A stretch of 64,000 nucleotides of DNA from Pseudomonas gingeri (GTDB lineage: Bacteria > Pseudomonadota > Gammaproteobacteria > Pseudomonadales > Pseudomonadaceae), in NCBI RefSeq assembly GCF_013385425.1, contig NZ_JACAQA010000012.1, forward strand, positions 26,547-90,546. The letters are read 5' to 3'. Below are positions 43,219 through 57,445 of this stretch, piece by piece. The notes beneath the pieces are model-generated. The model saw nothing but the letters and a program-made list of their open reading frames with translations, made no database searches and was not told where the DNA came from. How positions within the stretch are numbered: position 1 is the stretch's first letter; the number at the start of each line of letters is the position of its first letter. The position numbers were made by a program, and so were the translations under genes.

Positions 43219-46200
43219 ATGGCTACGACCACCCTTGGGGTCAAACTCGACGACCCGACCCGTGAGCGCCTGAAGGCCGCGGCCCACTCGATTGACCGCA
43301 CCCCCCATTGGCTGATCAAGCAAGCCATTTTCAATTACCTGGAAAAGCTCGAGAGCGGTGCAACCCCGGGTGAAATCAACGGTTCGTCCCGTGGCGACGC
43401 CGATGACAGCGGTGACGTTCCGAGCGACCACGCCCATCAGTGCTTCCTCGAATTCGCCGAAAGCATCCTCCCGCAATCGGTACTGCGCGCCGCCATCACC
43501 GCCGCCTACCGTCGCCCGGAACCGGAAGTGGTGCCGATGCTGCTGGAGCAGGCACGCCTGCCGGCAGCCATGGCCGAGGCCACCCACAAGCTGGCCGCCT
43601 CGATTGCCGAAAAACTGCGTAACCAGAAGAGCGCCGGCGGCCGTGCCGGGATTGTTCAGGGCCTGTTGCAGGAGTTCTCCCTGTCGTCCCAGGAAGGCGT
43701 GGCGCTGATGTGCCTGGCCGAAGCCCTGCTGCGTATCCCGGACAAAGGTACCCGCGACGCGCTGATCCGCGACAAGATCAGCACCGGCAACTGGCAACCG
43801 CACCTGGGCAACAGCCCGTCGCTGTTCGTCAATGCCGCCACCTGGGGCCTGCTGCTGACCGGCAAGCTGGTCGCCACCCATAACGAAACCGGCCTGACCT
43901 CGTCCCTGAGCCGCATCATCGGCAAGAGCGGCGAACCGATGATCCGCAAGGGCGTCGACATGGCCATGCGCCTGATGGGCGAACAGTTCGTCACCGGCGA
44001 AACCATCGCCGAAGCCCTGGCCAACGCCAGCCGCTTCGAAGCCAAGGGCTTCCGCTATTCCTACGACATGCTCGGCGAAGCGGCCCTGACCGAGCACGAC
44101 GCGCAGAAATACCTGGCGTCCTACGAGCAGGCCATCCACTCCATCGGCAAGGCTTCCCACGGTCGCGGCATCTACGAGGGCCCGGGCATCTCGATCAAGC
44201 TGTCGGCCCTGCACCCGCGCTACAGTCGCGCCCAGTACGAACGGGTGATGGACGAGCTGTACCCGCGCCTGCTGGCACTGACCCTGCTGGCCAAGCAATA
44301 CGATATCGGCCTGAATATCGACGCCGAAGAGGCCGACCGCCTCGAACTGTCCCTCGACCTGCTCGAACGCCTGTGCTTCGAACCGCAGCTGAGCGGCTGG
44401 AACGGCATCGGCTTCGTGATCCAGGCCTACCAGAAACGCTGCCCCTATGTGATCGACTACGTCATCGACCTGGCCCGTCGCAGCCGCCATCGCCTGATGA
44501 TCCGCCTGGTCAAGGGCGCGTACTGGGACAGCGAGATCAAGCGCGCCCAGGTCGAAGGCCTGGAGGGCTATCCGGTCTACACCCGCAAGGTCTACACCGA
44601 CGTTTCCTACATCGCCTGCGCACGCAAGCTGCTGTCGGTACCGGAAGTCATCTACCCGCAGTTCGCCACCCACAACGCCCACACCCTGTCGGCCATCTAC
44701 CATATCGCCGGGCAGAACTATTACCCGGGCCAGTACGAATTCCAGTGCCTCCACGGCATGGGCGAACCACTGTACGAACAGGTAGTAGGCAAGGTTTCCG
44801 AAGGCAAGCTGAACCGTCCGTGCCGGGTGTATGCGCCGGTCGGCACCCATGAAACCCTGCTGGCCTACCTGGTCCGTCGCCTGCTGGAAAACGGCGCCAA
44901 CACCTCCTTCGTCAACCGTATCGCCGACCAGTCCATCTCGATCCAGGAACTGGTGGCCGATCCGGTGGCCAGCATCGAGCAGATGGCGACCCTGGAAGGC
45001 GGCTTCGGCCTGCCACACCCGCGTATTCCGCTGCCGCGTGACCTTTACGGTCGTGACCGGGCCAACTCCGCCGGCATCGACATGGCCAACGAGCATCGCC
45101 TGGCATCGCTTTCCTGTGCCCTGCTGGCCAGCGCCCACAATGACTGGAAAGCCGTGCCGCTGCTGGGCTGTGTCGCCAGCAGCGAAACCCCGGTGCCAGT
45201 GCTCAACCCGTCGGACCATCGCGACCTGGTGGGTTATGTCCAGGAAGCCACGGCCGAAGACGCCGACAACGCAGTGCAGTGCGCCCTGAACGCCGCGCCG
45301 ATCTGGCAGGCTACCCCGCCCACCGAACGGGCGGCCATCCTGGAACGCGCCGCCGACCTGATGGAAGGCGAGATCCAGCCGCTGATGGGCCTGCTGGTCC
45401 GCGAAGCCGGCAAGACCTTCGCCAACGCCATCGCCGAAGTCCGTGAAGCCGTGGACTTCCTGCGTTACTACGCGGTGCAGGCGCGCAACGATTTCAGCAA
45501 CGACGCCCACCGCCCGCTGGGCCCGGTGATCTGCATCAGCCCGTGGAACTTCCCGCTGGCGATCTTCAGCGGCCAGGTGGCTGCAGCATTGGCGGCCGGT
45601 AACCCGGTACTCGCCAAGCCCGCCGAACAGACCCCGCTGATCGCCGCCCAGGCCGTGCGCCTGCTGCTCGAAGCCGGGATTCCCGAAGGCGTGGTGCAAC
45701 TGCTGCCAGGCCGCGGTGAAACCGTCGGCGCACGGCTGGTGGGCGATGAGCGGGTCAAGGGGGTGATGTTCACCGGTTCCACCGAAGTGGCGCGCCTGCT
45801 GCAACGCAATGTCGCCGGTCGCCTGGATACCCAGGGCCGACCGATTCCGCTGATCGCCGAAACCGGCGGGCAGAACGCGATGATCGTCGACTCCTCGGCG
45901 CTGACCGAACAGGTGGTGATCGACGTCGTGTCCTCGGCCTTCGACAGCGCCGGCCAACGTTGCTCAGCCCTGCGTGTACTGTGCCTGCAGGAAGATTCCG
46001 CCGACCGCGTGATCGAAATGCTCAAGGGCGCCATGGCCGAATGCCGCCTGGGCAACCCGGAACGCCTGTCGGTGGATATCGGCCCGGTGATCGACGCCGA
46101 AGCCAAGGCCGGTATCGAGAAACATATCCAGGCCATGCGCGACAAAGGCCGCACGGTCTACCAGGTGGCCATCGCCGAAGGCGAGGAATGCAAGCGCGGC

Positions 46201-47172
46201 ACCTTCGTGATGCCGACCCTGATCGAACTGGAAAGCCTCGACGAACTGCAGCGGGAGATCTTTGGCCCGGTGCTGCACGTAGTGCGCTACAAGCGCAAGG
46301 ACATCGACCAGTTGATCGCCCAGATCAATGCCTCCGGCTACGGCCTGACCCTCGGCGTGCACACCCGTATCGACGAGACCATTGCCAAGGTGATCGACAA
46401 TGTCCACGCCGGTAACGTCTATGTGAACCGCAATATCGTCGGCGCCGTGGTCGGCGTGCAACCATTCGGTGGCGAAGGCTTGTCGGGCACCGGCCCGAAA
46501 GCCGGTGGGCCGCTGTACCTGTATCGCCTGCTGTCGACTCGGCCGACGGATGCCATCGAACAGTCCTTTGCTCGGGGCGATGCCCTGGCCGCACCGGACC
46601 TGCGTCTGCGCGAAGCTTTGCTCAAGCCGCTCCACGCCCTGAAGGCCTGGGCCGAGAGCCAGAAGCTGGCGGACCTCGATGCGCTGTGCGCGGCCTTTGC
46701 GGCGCAGTCGCAAAGCGGGATTACCCGAGTGCTCAACGGCCCGACCGGCGAGCGCAACAGCTACGCCATCCTGCCCCGCGAGCATGTGCTGTGCCTGGCG
46801 GACATCGAAGGCGACCTGCTGACGCAACTGGCAGCGGTATTGGCCGTGGGCGGCTCGGCGGTCTGGCCGGAATGCGAATCGGCCAAGGCGCTCTACGGGC
46901 GCTTGCCGAAAGAAGTGCAGGCGCGCATCCAGCGTGTGGCCGACTGGACCAAGGACGAGGTGTTGTTCGACGCGGTGCTGCATCACGGTCACTCCGACCA
47001 GTTGCGCGGGGTCTGCCAGCAGATTGCCCAACGTAGCGGCGCGATTGTTGGTGTGCACGGTTTGTCCCAGGGCGAAACCGGCATTGCACTGGAGCGCCTG
47101 GTGATCGAGCGGGCGTTGAGCGTCAACACCGCGGCGGCGGGCGGTAACGCCAGCCTGATGACCATCGGTTAA
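43219..47172 (+). CDS. putA: Trifunctional proline dehydrogenase / P5C dehydrogenase / repressor PutA
   Basis: Oxidises proline to glutamate in two steps and represses put genes. The 1317 residues run: ribbon-helix-helix DNA-binding domain (TTTLGVKLDDPTRERLKAAA, residues 1-45); FAD-dependent proline dehydrogenase barrel (about 190-560, with EGPGISIKLSALHPRYSRA and LMIRLVKGAYWDSEIKRA); P5C dehydrogenase (about 620-1120, with ISPWNFPLAIFSGQ, the Glu of IAETGGQNAM and the Cys of DSAGQRCSALR); and a C-terminal dimerisation flap. ATG at 43219 has a GAGG ribosome site and starts at the DNA-binding domain. The frame is open for 76 more codons upstream through the operator region, which I take as non-coding. 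Confidence 0.97.
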   Translation: MATTTLGVKLDDPTRERLKAAAHSIDRTPHWLIKQAIFNYLEKLESGATPGEINGSSRGDADDSGDVPSDHAHQCFLEFAESILPQSVLRAAITAAYRRPEPEVVPMLLEQARLPAAMAEATHKLAASIAEKLRNQKSAGGRAGIVQGLLQEFSLSSQEGVALMCLAEALLRIPDKGTRDALIRDKISTGNWQPHLGNSPSLFVNAATWGLLLTGKLVATHNETGLTSSLSRIIGKSGEPMIRKGVDMAMRLMGEQFVTGETIAEALANASRFEAKGFRYSYDMLGEAALTEHDAQKYLASYEQAIHSIGKASHGRGIYEGPGISIKLSALHPRYSRAQYERVMDELYPRLLALTLLAKQYDIGLNIDAEEADRLELSLDLLERLCFEPQLSGWNGIGFVIQAYQKRCPYVIDYVIDLARRSRHRLMIRLVKGAYWDSEIKRAQVEGLEGYPVYTRKVYTDVSYIACARKLLSVPEVIYPQFATHNAHTLSAIYHIAGQNYYPGQYEFQCLHGMGEPLYEQVVGKVSEGKLNRPCRVYAPVGTHETLLAYLVRRLLENGANTSFVNRIADQSISIQELVADPVASIEQMATLEGGFGLPHPRIPLPRDLYGRDRANSAGIDMANEHRLASLSCALLASAHNDWKAVPLLGCVASSETPVPVLNPSDHRDLVGYVQEATAEDADNAVQCALNAAPIWQATPPTERAAILERAADLMEGEIQPLMGLLVREAGKTFANAIAEVREAVDFLRYYAVQARNDFSNDAHRPLGPVICISPWNFPLAIFSGQVAAALAAGNPVLAKPAEQTPLIAAQAVRLLLEAGIPEGVVQLLPGRGETVGARLVGDERVKGVMFTGSTEVARLLQRNVAGRLDTQGRPIPLIAETGGQNAMIVDSSALTEQVVIDVVSSAFDSAGQRCSALRVLCLQEDSADRVIEMLKGAMAECRLGNPERLSVDIGPVIDAEAKAGIEKHIQAMRDKGRTVYQVAIAEGEECKRGTFVMPTLIELESLDELQREIFGPVLHVVRYKRKDIDQLIAQINASGYGLTLGVHTRIDETIAKVIDNVHAGNVYVNRNIVGAVVGVQPFGGEGLSGTGPKAGGPLYLYRLLSTRPTDAIEQSFARGDALAAPDLRLREALLKPLHALKAWAESQKLADLDALCAAFAAQSQSGITRVLNGPTGERNSYAILPREHVLCLADIEGDLLTQLAAVLAVGGSAVWPECESAKALYGRLPKEVQARIQRVADWTKDEVLFDAVLHHGHSDQLRGVCQQIAQRSGAIVGVHGLSQGETGIALERLVIERALSVNTAAAGGNASLMTIG

Positions 47173-47239
47173 GGCGGGCGGAAGGTCTGGCTCCGCAATG
47201 GGCGCCAGGCCTGACGACTTCACCCAGTGGAAAATCGCT

Positions 47240-47328
47240 TTCGCGGGCAAGCCCTGCTCCTACAGTCCTGTGTCGTACACAAAATCAGAGGGTGACAAAA
47301 AACTGTAGGAGCAGGGCTTGCCCGCGAA
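47240..47328. repeat. REP pair downstream of putA
   Basis: The arm tttcgcgggcaagccctgct (47240-47265) and its inverted copy ctgtaggagcagggcttgcc (47303-47328) surround a loop of about 37 bp. The arms face the other way round from those at 3840. Confidence 0.88.
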
Positions 47329-47448
47329 TAGGCCGGCCCAGACAACACACCTCCCTGAATTCTGCCCCTCCATCACCCACATCAATCTTGCTAGGCACCG
47401 CTTATTCAGCCGCCTAGACTCGGCGCACTCCCCCACAGGTAGGCCGCC

Positions 47449-49251
47449 ATGTCCGAGATGCTGCTCAGTTCCCGCAATCTGGCTTTCGAGCTGTACGAAG
47501 TCCTCGATGCCGAGGGCCTGACCCAGCGCGAGCGATTCGCCGAACACTCCCGGGAAACCTTCGACGCCGCCATCGGCACCGCCCGCACAATCGCCGAAAA
47601 GTTCTTCGCCCCGCACAACCGCAAGAACGACGAAAACGAACCACGCTACGAAAACGGCGAAGCGATCCTGATCCCGGAAGTGAAACCGGCCGTCGACGCC
47701 TTCCTCGAGGCCGGCTTTCTCAACGCAGCGCGCAGTTTCGAAGATGGCGGCATGCAACTGCCGACCCTGCTGTCCCAGGCCTGTTTCGCCCACTTCCAGT
47801 CGGCCAACGCCGCCTCGACCTCCTACCCGTTCCTGACCATGGGTGCAGCGAACCTGATCGAGAGCTTCGGCAGCGACGAACAAAAGCGCCGCTTCCTGCA
47901 ACCGATGATCGACGGCCGCTTCTTTGGCACCATGGCCCTGACCGAGCCCCACGCAGGCTCTTCGCTGTCGGATATCCGCACCCGCGCCGAACCGGCCGCC
48001 GACGGCAGCTACCGGCTCAAGGGCAACAAGATCTTTATTTCCGGCGGCGACCACCCGCTATCGGAAAATATCGTGCACATGGTCCTGGCAAAACTGCCGG
48101 ACGCCCCGCCCGGAGTGAAGGGCATCTCGCTGTTTATCGTGCCCAAGTTCCTGGTCAACGACGACGGCAGCCTCGGCCCGCGCAACGATGTGCTGCTGGC
48201 CGGGCTGTTCCACAAGATGGGCTGGCGCGGCACCACCTCCACGGCGCTGAACTTCGGCGATAACGGCAACTGTGTCGGCTATCTGGTGGGCAAGCCGCAC
48301 CAGGGCCTGAGCTACATGTTCCAGATGATGAACGAAGCGCGGATCGGCGTCGGCATGGGCGCGGTGATGCTCGGCTATGCCGGTTACCTGTATTCCCTGG
48401 AGTACGCCCGGGAACGCCCCCAGGGCCGCCTGCCCGACAGCAAGGACCCGAGCACCGCGCCGGTTTCGATCGTCCAGCACGCCGACGTCAAGCGCATGTT
48501 GCTGACCCAGAAGGCCTACGTCGAAGGCGCCTTCGATCTCGGCCTGTACGCCGCGCGGCTGTTCGATGACACCACCACACTGACCTCCGAGATAGAGCGC
48601 CGCCAGGCCCATGAACTGCTCGACCTGCTGACTCCCATCGTCAAATCCTGGCCCTCGGAGTTCTGCCTCAAGGCCAATGAACTGGCGATCCAGATTCTCG
48701 GCGGCCACGGCTACACCCGCGAATACCCGGTGGAACAGTACTACCGCGACAACCGGCTGAACCCGATTCACGAAGGCACCCACGGCATCCAGTCCCTCGA
48801 CCTGCTGGGGCGCAAGCTGGCGCAGAACGGCGGGGCCGGCTTGAAGCAGCTGATCCGACTGATCGCCGACACCGCCAAGCGCGCCGCCGCCTATTCCTCC
48901 CTGGATACCCTGCGCCAGCCGCTGGAGGATCTGGTCGCACGCCTGCAAAGCGTGACCCTCGGCCTGCTGACCGACCTGGCCCAGGGCAAGGTCAACAGCA
49001 GCCTCGCCAACTCGGCGCTGTACCTCAAGGCGTTCGGCCACACGGTGATTGGCTGGCGCTGGCTGGAACAGGCGGTGCGCGCCGAGGAAGGCCTGGCCAG
49101 GGGCAATCCGGCGGACCTGCCCTTCTACAAAGGCAAGCTGCAAGCCGCGCGCTACTTCCTCACCTGGGAAGTCCCGGGCTGCCATCATGAGCTGGCCATT
49201 CTCGAAGCGCGGGACGATACCTGCCTGTCGATGCAGGACGCCTGGTTCTAA
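47449..49251 (+). CDS. Acyl-CoA dehydrogenase family protein
   Basis: FAD-dependent acyl-CoA oxidation. At 600 residues it belongs to the long subgroup with an extra C-terminal domain (about residues 460-600), related to DmdC and similar enzymes. The middle and catalytic domains show MALTEPHAGSSLSDI near residue 165, ISGGDHPLSENIVHMVLAK, and the C-terminal signature ILGGHGYTREYPVEQYYRD near 415, with the acidic HEGTHGIQSLDLLG region after it. The true acyl substrate cannot be stated. It lies 276 bp after putA, past a REP pair, and 102 bp before the antiporter gene. Confidence 0.93.
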   Translation: MSEMLLSSRNLAFELYEVLDAEGLTQRERFAEHSRETFDAAIGTARTIAEKFFAPHNRKNDENEPRYENGEAILIPEVKPAVDAFLEAGFLNAARSFEDGGMQLPTLLSQACFAHFQSANAASTSYPFLTMGAANLIESFGSDEQKRRFLQPMIDGRFFGTMALTEPHAGSSLSDIRTRAEPAADGSYRLKGNKIFISGGDHPLSENIVHMVLAKLPDAPPGVKGISLFIVPKFLVNDDGSLGPRNDVLLAGLFHKMGWRGTTSTALNFGDNGNCVGYLVGKPHQGLSYMFQMMNEARIGVGMGAVMLGYAGYLYSLEYARERPQGRLPDSKDPSTAPVSIVQHADVKRMLLTQKAYVEGAFDLGLYAARLFDDTTTLTSEIERRQAHELLDLLTPIVKSWPSEFCLKANELAIQILGGHGYTREYPVEQYYRDNRLNPIHEGTHGIQSLDLLGRKLAQNGGAGLKQLIRLIADTAKRAAAYSSLDTLRQPLEDLVARLQSVTLGLLTDLAQGKVNSSLANSALYLKAFGHTVIGWRWLEQAVRAEEGLARGNPADLPFYKGKLQAARYFLTWEVPGCHHELAILEARDDTCLSMQDAWF

Positions 49252-49256
49252 AGCTT

Positions 49257-49287
49257 TTGACAGCGGTACATTTCAACAGGTTAGAAT
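49257..49287 (+). promoter_or_regulatory. Candidate sigma-70 promoter of the antiporter gene
   Basis: TTGACA (49257-49262) is a consensus -35 hexamer, and TAGAAT (49282-49287) a good -10; the spacing is 19 bp, slightly long. It stands between the acyl-CoA dehydrogenase stop and the TTG start at 49354. Confidence 0.45.
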
Positions 49288-49353
49288 CGCTGGCACGCAG
49301 ACTGCATGGTCAGTCTGCGCCCAGCCTTTGCAAGCTTTCCTGGAGTACTGCCT

Positions 49354-51096
49354 TTGAATGCGACGACCATCAACAGCCTGTTCTTGATCGGCGCGTTGCT
49401 GGTAGGCGCAAGCATCCTGGTGAGCTCGCTGTCCTCGCGCCTCGGCATCCCGATCCTGGTGATCATCCTCGCCGTGGGCATGACCGCCGGCGTCGACGGC
49501 GGCGGCATCATCTTCGACAACTACCCCACCGCCTACCTGGTCGGTAACCTCGCCCTCGCCGTGATCCTGCTCGACGGCGGCCTGCGCACGCGGGTCGCGA
49601 GTTTCCGCGTGGCGCTCTGGCCGGCGTTGTCGCTGGCCACGGTCGGGGTGCTGATCACCACCGGGCTGACCGGCATGGCCGCCGCCTGGCTGTTCAACCT
49701 GAATATCATCCAGGGCCTGCTGATCGGCGCCATCGTCGGCTCCACGGACGCCGCCGCGGTGTTCTCACTGCTGGGCGGCAAGGGCCTGAACGAACGGGTC
49801 ACCGCCAGCCTGGAAATCGAGTCGGGCAGTAACGACCCGATGGCGGTGTTCCTTACCGTGACCCTGATCGACATGCTCGCCAGCGGCCAGACCGGCCTGC
49901 ACTGGAGCCTGCTCGGCCACCTGATTCGCGAATTCGGCATCGGCGGCATCATCGGCCTCGGTGGTGGCTGGCTGATGCTGCAACTGGTCAACCGCATCAA
50001 CCTGGCCAACGGCCTCTACCCGATCCTGGTGATCAGCGGCGGCCTGGTGGTCTTCGCCCTGACCAACGCCCTGCACGGCAGCGGCTTCCTCGCCGTGTAC
50101 CTGTGCGGCCTGGTGATCGGCAACCGCCCGGTGCGCAGCCGCCACGGCATTCTGCATATGCTCGACGGCATGGCCTGGCTGGCGCAGATCGGCATGTTCC
50201 TGGTGCTGGGCCTGCTGGTCACGCCCCACGACCTGCTGCCCATCGCCCTGCCGGCCCTGGGCCTGGCCCTGTGGATGATCCTGTTCGCCCGGCCGCTGTC
50301 GGTGCTGGTCGGCCTGCTGCCGTTCAAGGCCTTCCATGGCCGGGAAAAGGCGTTTATTTCCTGGGTCGGCCTGCGCGGCGCGGTCCCGATCATTCTTGCG
50401 GTGTTCCCGCTGATGGCCGGCCTGCCCCACGCACAGCTCTACTTCAACCTGGCGTTCTTTATCGTGCTGGTGTCGCTGCTGGTGCAAGGCACCAGCCTGC
50501 CGTGGGTAGCCAAGCTGCTGAAGGTCACGGTGCCGCCGGAACCGGCGCCGATCTCCCGGGCCGCCCTGGAAGTGCATGTCACCAGCGAGTGGGAGCTGTT
50601 CGTCTATCGCCTGGGCGCTGAAAAATGGTGCATCGGTGCCGCCCTGCGCGAGTTGAAAATGCCCGAGGGTACGCGTATCGCCGCACTGTTCCGTGGCCAG
50701 CAACTGCTCCATCCGTCGGGTAGTACCACCCTGGAAGTCGATGACCTGCTCTGCGTGATCGGCCATGAACACAACCTCCCGGCCCTCGGCAAGCTGTTCA
50801 GCCAGGCGCCGCAGCGCGGCCTCGACCTGCGCTTCTTCGGCGACTTCGTGCTCGAAGGCGACGCCCAGCTGGGCGCGGTCTCGGCCCTCTATGGCCTGAA
50901 ACTCGAAGGCGTCGACCCGAATACCCCCCTGGGCAGCTTCATCGCCCACAAGGTCGGCGGCGCGCCCATCGTCGGCGACCAGGTGGAGTGGAACAACACC
51001 CTGTGGACTGTCGCGGTCATGGACGGGAACAAGATCGGCAAAGTCGGCGTCAGATTCCCCGAAGGAAGTCGCCCGGGTCCGGGTCTCTTCCTCTAA
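49354..51096 (+). CDS. nhaP2: CPA1 potassium/proton antiporter with C-terminal regulatory domain
   Basis: Inner-membrane cation/proton antiporter of 580 residues. The start is taken as TTG at 49354, eight bases after GGAG; an earlier in-frame ATG (49306) lacks a ribosome site and would put a polar tail before the first helix. About twelve membrane helices cover residues 5-390, with the transport-site aspartates in GSTDAAAVFSLLGGKGL and SGSNDPMAVFL. A TrkA-C-like domain (about 400-480) and a CorC/HlyC-like domain (to 580) follow, as in NhaP2/CvrA, which moves K+ rather than Na+. It is followed after 36 bp by the mscK-like gene; both act on ion balance under osmotic stress. Confidence 0.88.
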   Translation: MNATTINSLFLIGALLVGASILVSSLSSRLGIPILVIILAVGMTAGVDGGGIIFDNYPTAYLVGNLALAVILLDGGLRTRVASFRVALWPALSLATVGVLITTGLTGMAAAWLFNLNIIQGLLIGAIVGSTDAAAVFSLLGGKGLNERVTASLEIESGSNDPMAVFLTVTLIDMLASGQTGLHWSLLGHLIREFGIGGIIGLGGGWLMLQLVNRINLANGLYPILVISGGLVVFALTNALHGSGFLAVYLCGLVIGNRPVRSRHGILHMLDGMAWLAQIGMFLVLGLLVTPHDLLPIALPALGLALWMILFARPLSVLVGLLPFKAFHGREKAFISWVGLRGAVPIILAVFPLMAGLPHAQLYFNLAFFIVLVSLLVQGTSLPWVAKLLKVTVPPEPAPISRAALEVHVTSEWELFVYRLGAEKWCIGAALRELKMPEGTRIAALFRGQQLLHPSGSTTLEVDDLLCVIGHEHNLPALGKLFSQAPQRGLDLRFFGDFVLEGDAQLGAVSALYGLKLEGVDPNTPLGSFIAHKVGGAPIVGDQVEWNNTLWTVAVMDGNKIGKVGVRFPEGSRPGPGLFL

Positions 51097-51132
51097 ACTG
51101 CCCACTTTCTTCACGCTGCTCGACCGGTACTT

Positions 51133-54483
<3,351 letters not shown>

Positions 54484-54582
54484 AACTCGACAAGCGCGGC
54501 GCTCATGCCGTTTGCATGAGGCCGCTGGCGTCTGCCGGCTAATCCCAGCAGAATACTCGGACATTCTGCTGGAGCCGGCCGT

Positions 54583-56046
<1,464 letters not shown>

Positions 56047-56052
56047 GCCGGC

Positions 56053-56454
56053 TCAGATAAAGGTCTGCTCCCGCACCCCAAAACGCTCAGCCAACCAGCG
56101 GATCTGGCGCAGGTTGAGCTGACGCTTGCCGCTGAGTATCTCGGAAACCACCGATTGCGGCCCGACCCCGGGCAGGTCGCTCTGGTTCAAGCCATGTTCA
56201 CGCATCATCTCCCGCAGTACATCGGCCCCACTGGCCACCGGCATCGGCCAGTGCTCCTTGTCATAGGCCTCTATGTAATCACTGATGATGTTCACCAGAC
56301 TCATGAGCGGGTTCGATTCGTCTTCGCCAATGACGCCCAGCAACTCGTCGAGAATGCCCACCAGGGCATCGTAATCGGCCTCGTTTTTTGGTTTGCGCAG
56401 CAGTGGCTCCACGAACGGCCAGTGCTCGGAAGCCTGCTTGATGACAGCATTCAT
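56053..56454 (-). CDS. higA: HigA-type antitoxin, helix-turn-helix
   Basis: The 133-residue protein has a C-terminal Xre/HTH domain (LREMMREHGLNQSDLPGVGP then SVVSEILSGKRQLNLRQIRW) and an N-terminal helical part, as in the long HigA antitoxins that also bind the higBA promoter. ATG at 56454 follows GGAGA at a good distance and overlaps the in-frame end of higB (TGATG), so the pair was built for translational coupling. The gene is intact although its toxin partner has a stop codon; it may still repress the promoter repeats at 56757-56812. Confidence 0.9.
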   Translation of the reverse strand: MNAVIKQASEHWPFVEPLLRKPKNEADYDALVGILDELLGVIGEDESNPLMSLVNIISDYIEAYDKEHWPMPVASGADVLREMMREHGLNQSDLPGVGPQSVVSEILSGKRQLNLRQIRWLAERFGVREQTFI

Positions 56455-56747
56455 CAACACGTCTCCTTCCATTTACCCTTGTCATATTCGCGATGATCCA
56501 GCACATGCTTGATCTATAGCTGCTGGGCACCGTAATGCACACCCGCAATCAGGCGCAGTGTGTTCCCGCCAATATCAAACACATGCAAGCGACCCACCTT
56601 GTCTGTCGCGGGGAACAACGCCTTGAGCGCCGAAAAGTTTTCAGGACTGCTCCCCTTGATCCTTCGGCACCAGGCATCCAACGCACTGGCAGTGTCAGGC
56701 CATCTTGCCTTGGCTTCCCGAATCCGCTTCTCGGTAATCACACGCAT
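56454..56747 (-). pseudogene. higB: HigB toxin gene interrupted by an amber codon
   Basis: HigB toxins are ribosome-dependent mRNA endonucleases. The frame begins MRVITEKRIREAKARWPDT and continues through LHVFDIGGNTLRLIAGVHY, both typical. Codon 78 is TAG (56514-56516), where homologues have Tyr in LYI. Past it the same frame reads IKHVLDHREYDKGKWKETC and stops at TGA 56454-56456, overlapping higA, giving a natural 97-codon gene. The lost segment carries the His and Tyr-Asp of the family's C-terminal catalytic motif, so the 77-residue product should lack activity unless the amber codon is read through. Confidence 0.82.
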
Positions 56748-56756
56748 GCAATATCC

Positions 56757-56812
56757 TTATCGCATCTTGCTATGAAGATTATCCGTCAAGCCAGGTTATC
56801 GCAATTTGCTAT
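56757..56812 (-). promoter_or_regulatory. Direct-repeat operator of higBA
   Basis: TTATCGCATCTTGCTAT (56757-56773) and TTATCGCAATTTGCTAT (56796-56812) agree at 15 of 17 positions and are spaced 39 bp apart, just upstream of higB. Each has partial dyad symmetry (TATCGCA / TGCTATa), as expected of HigA binding sites. A TTGACA-like hexamer lies beside the distal copy on the minus strand. Confidence 0.6.
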
Positions 56813-56972
56813 TGTCAAAATCTGACCGACGGCTCATTCCCTGAGGCTAGATCCTGAAGGTAAAACGCGTCGTTTGAATATGTGAGGACATGCAACACAC
56901 CCTTGGCCCCCTTGATAAAGCGCGCCCCAGACTCCAGTTCAAGTTCATTGGCCACTACCCGGGAACCCTTCC

Positions 56973-57407
56973 ATGTCCGCCACCCTCTTGATCCCCTGCC
57001 CCCATTGCAACGGCCTCAACCGCATCCCTGCCGAACGACTGGGCGACCAGCCGAAATGCGGACGCTGCAAAGCCGCGGTCTTGCTGGACAAACCGTTCGA
57101 ATTGAAACAGGGCGACTACGCCAGCCAGATCAAGGGCGACCTGCCGTTGCTGGTGGACGTGTGGGCGGACTGGTGCGGGCCGTGCAAATCCTTTGCCCCG
57201 GTGTTCGAACAGGCGGCCGCCCAACTGGCCGGCAAATGTCGCCTGGCCAAGCTCGACAGCGAGGCCAACCCGCAACTCTCGGCACAGTTGGGGATTCGTT
57301 CGATTCCCAGCCTGATCCTGTTCAGAAATGGCCAGGAAGTAGCGCGCCAGAGCGGCGCCTTTCCCCTGCCGCAGTTGATGGCCTGGCTGCGCAGCCAAGG
57401 TATCTGA
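56973..57407 (+). CDS. trxC: Thioredoxin 2 with N-terminal zinc finger
   Basis: Cytosolic disulfide reductase induced under oxidative stress. The 144 residues match TrxC. The N-terminal zinc-binding part has CPHC (residues 9-12) and CGRC (residues 29-32); the thioredoxin fold has the active site VWADWCGPCKSFAP near residue 67, and the cis-Pro loop IRSIPSLILF. A ParA-like gene converges on it 38 bp downstream. The 225-bp upstream gap holds the higBA operator repeats but no further gene. Confidence 0.95.
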   Translation: MSATLLIPCPHCNGLNRIPAERLGDQPKCGRCKAAVLLDKPFELKQGDYASQIKGDLPLLVDVWADWCGPCKSFAPVFEQAAAQLAGKCRLAKLDSEANPQLSAQLGIRSIPSLILFRNGQEVARQSGAFPLPQLMAWLRSQGI

Positions 57408-57445
57408 GGCTCGCACAGCCGGCAGGCGCAAAACGCAAAGGGGCG

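Noticed and set aside
42892..45957. A minus-strand open frame of about 1020 codons opposite putA and running into the put control region
   Set aside because: Low-complexity Gly/Gln/Val product; putA on the other strand is full length with all catalytic motifs.
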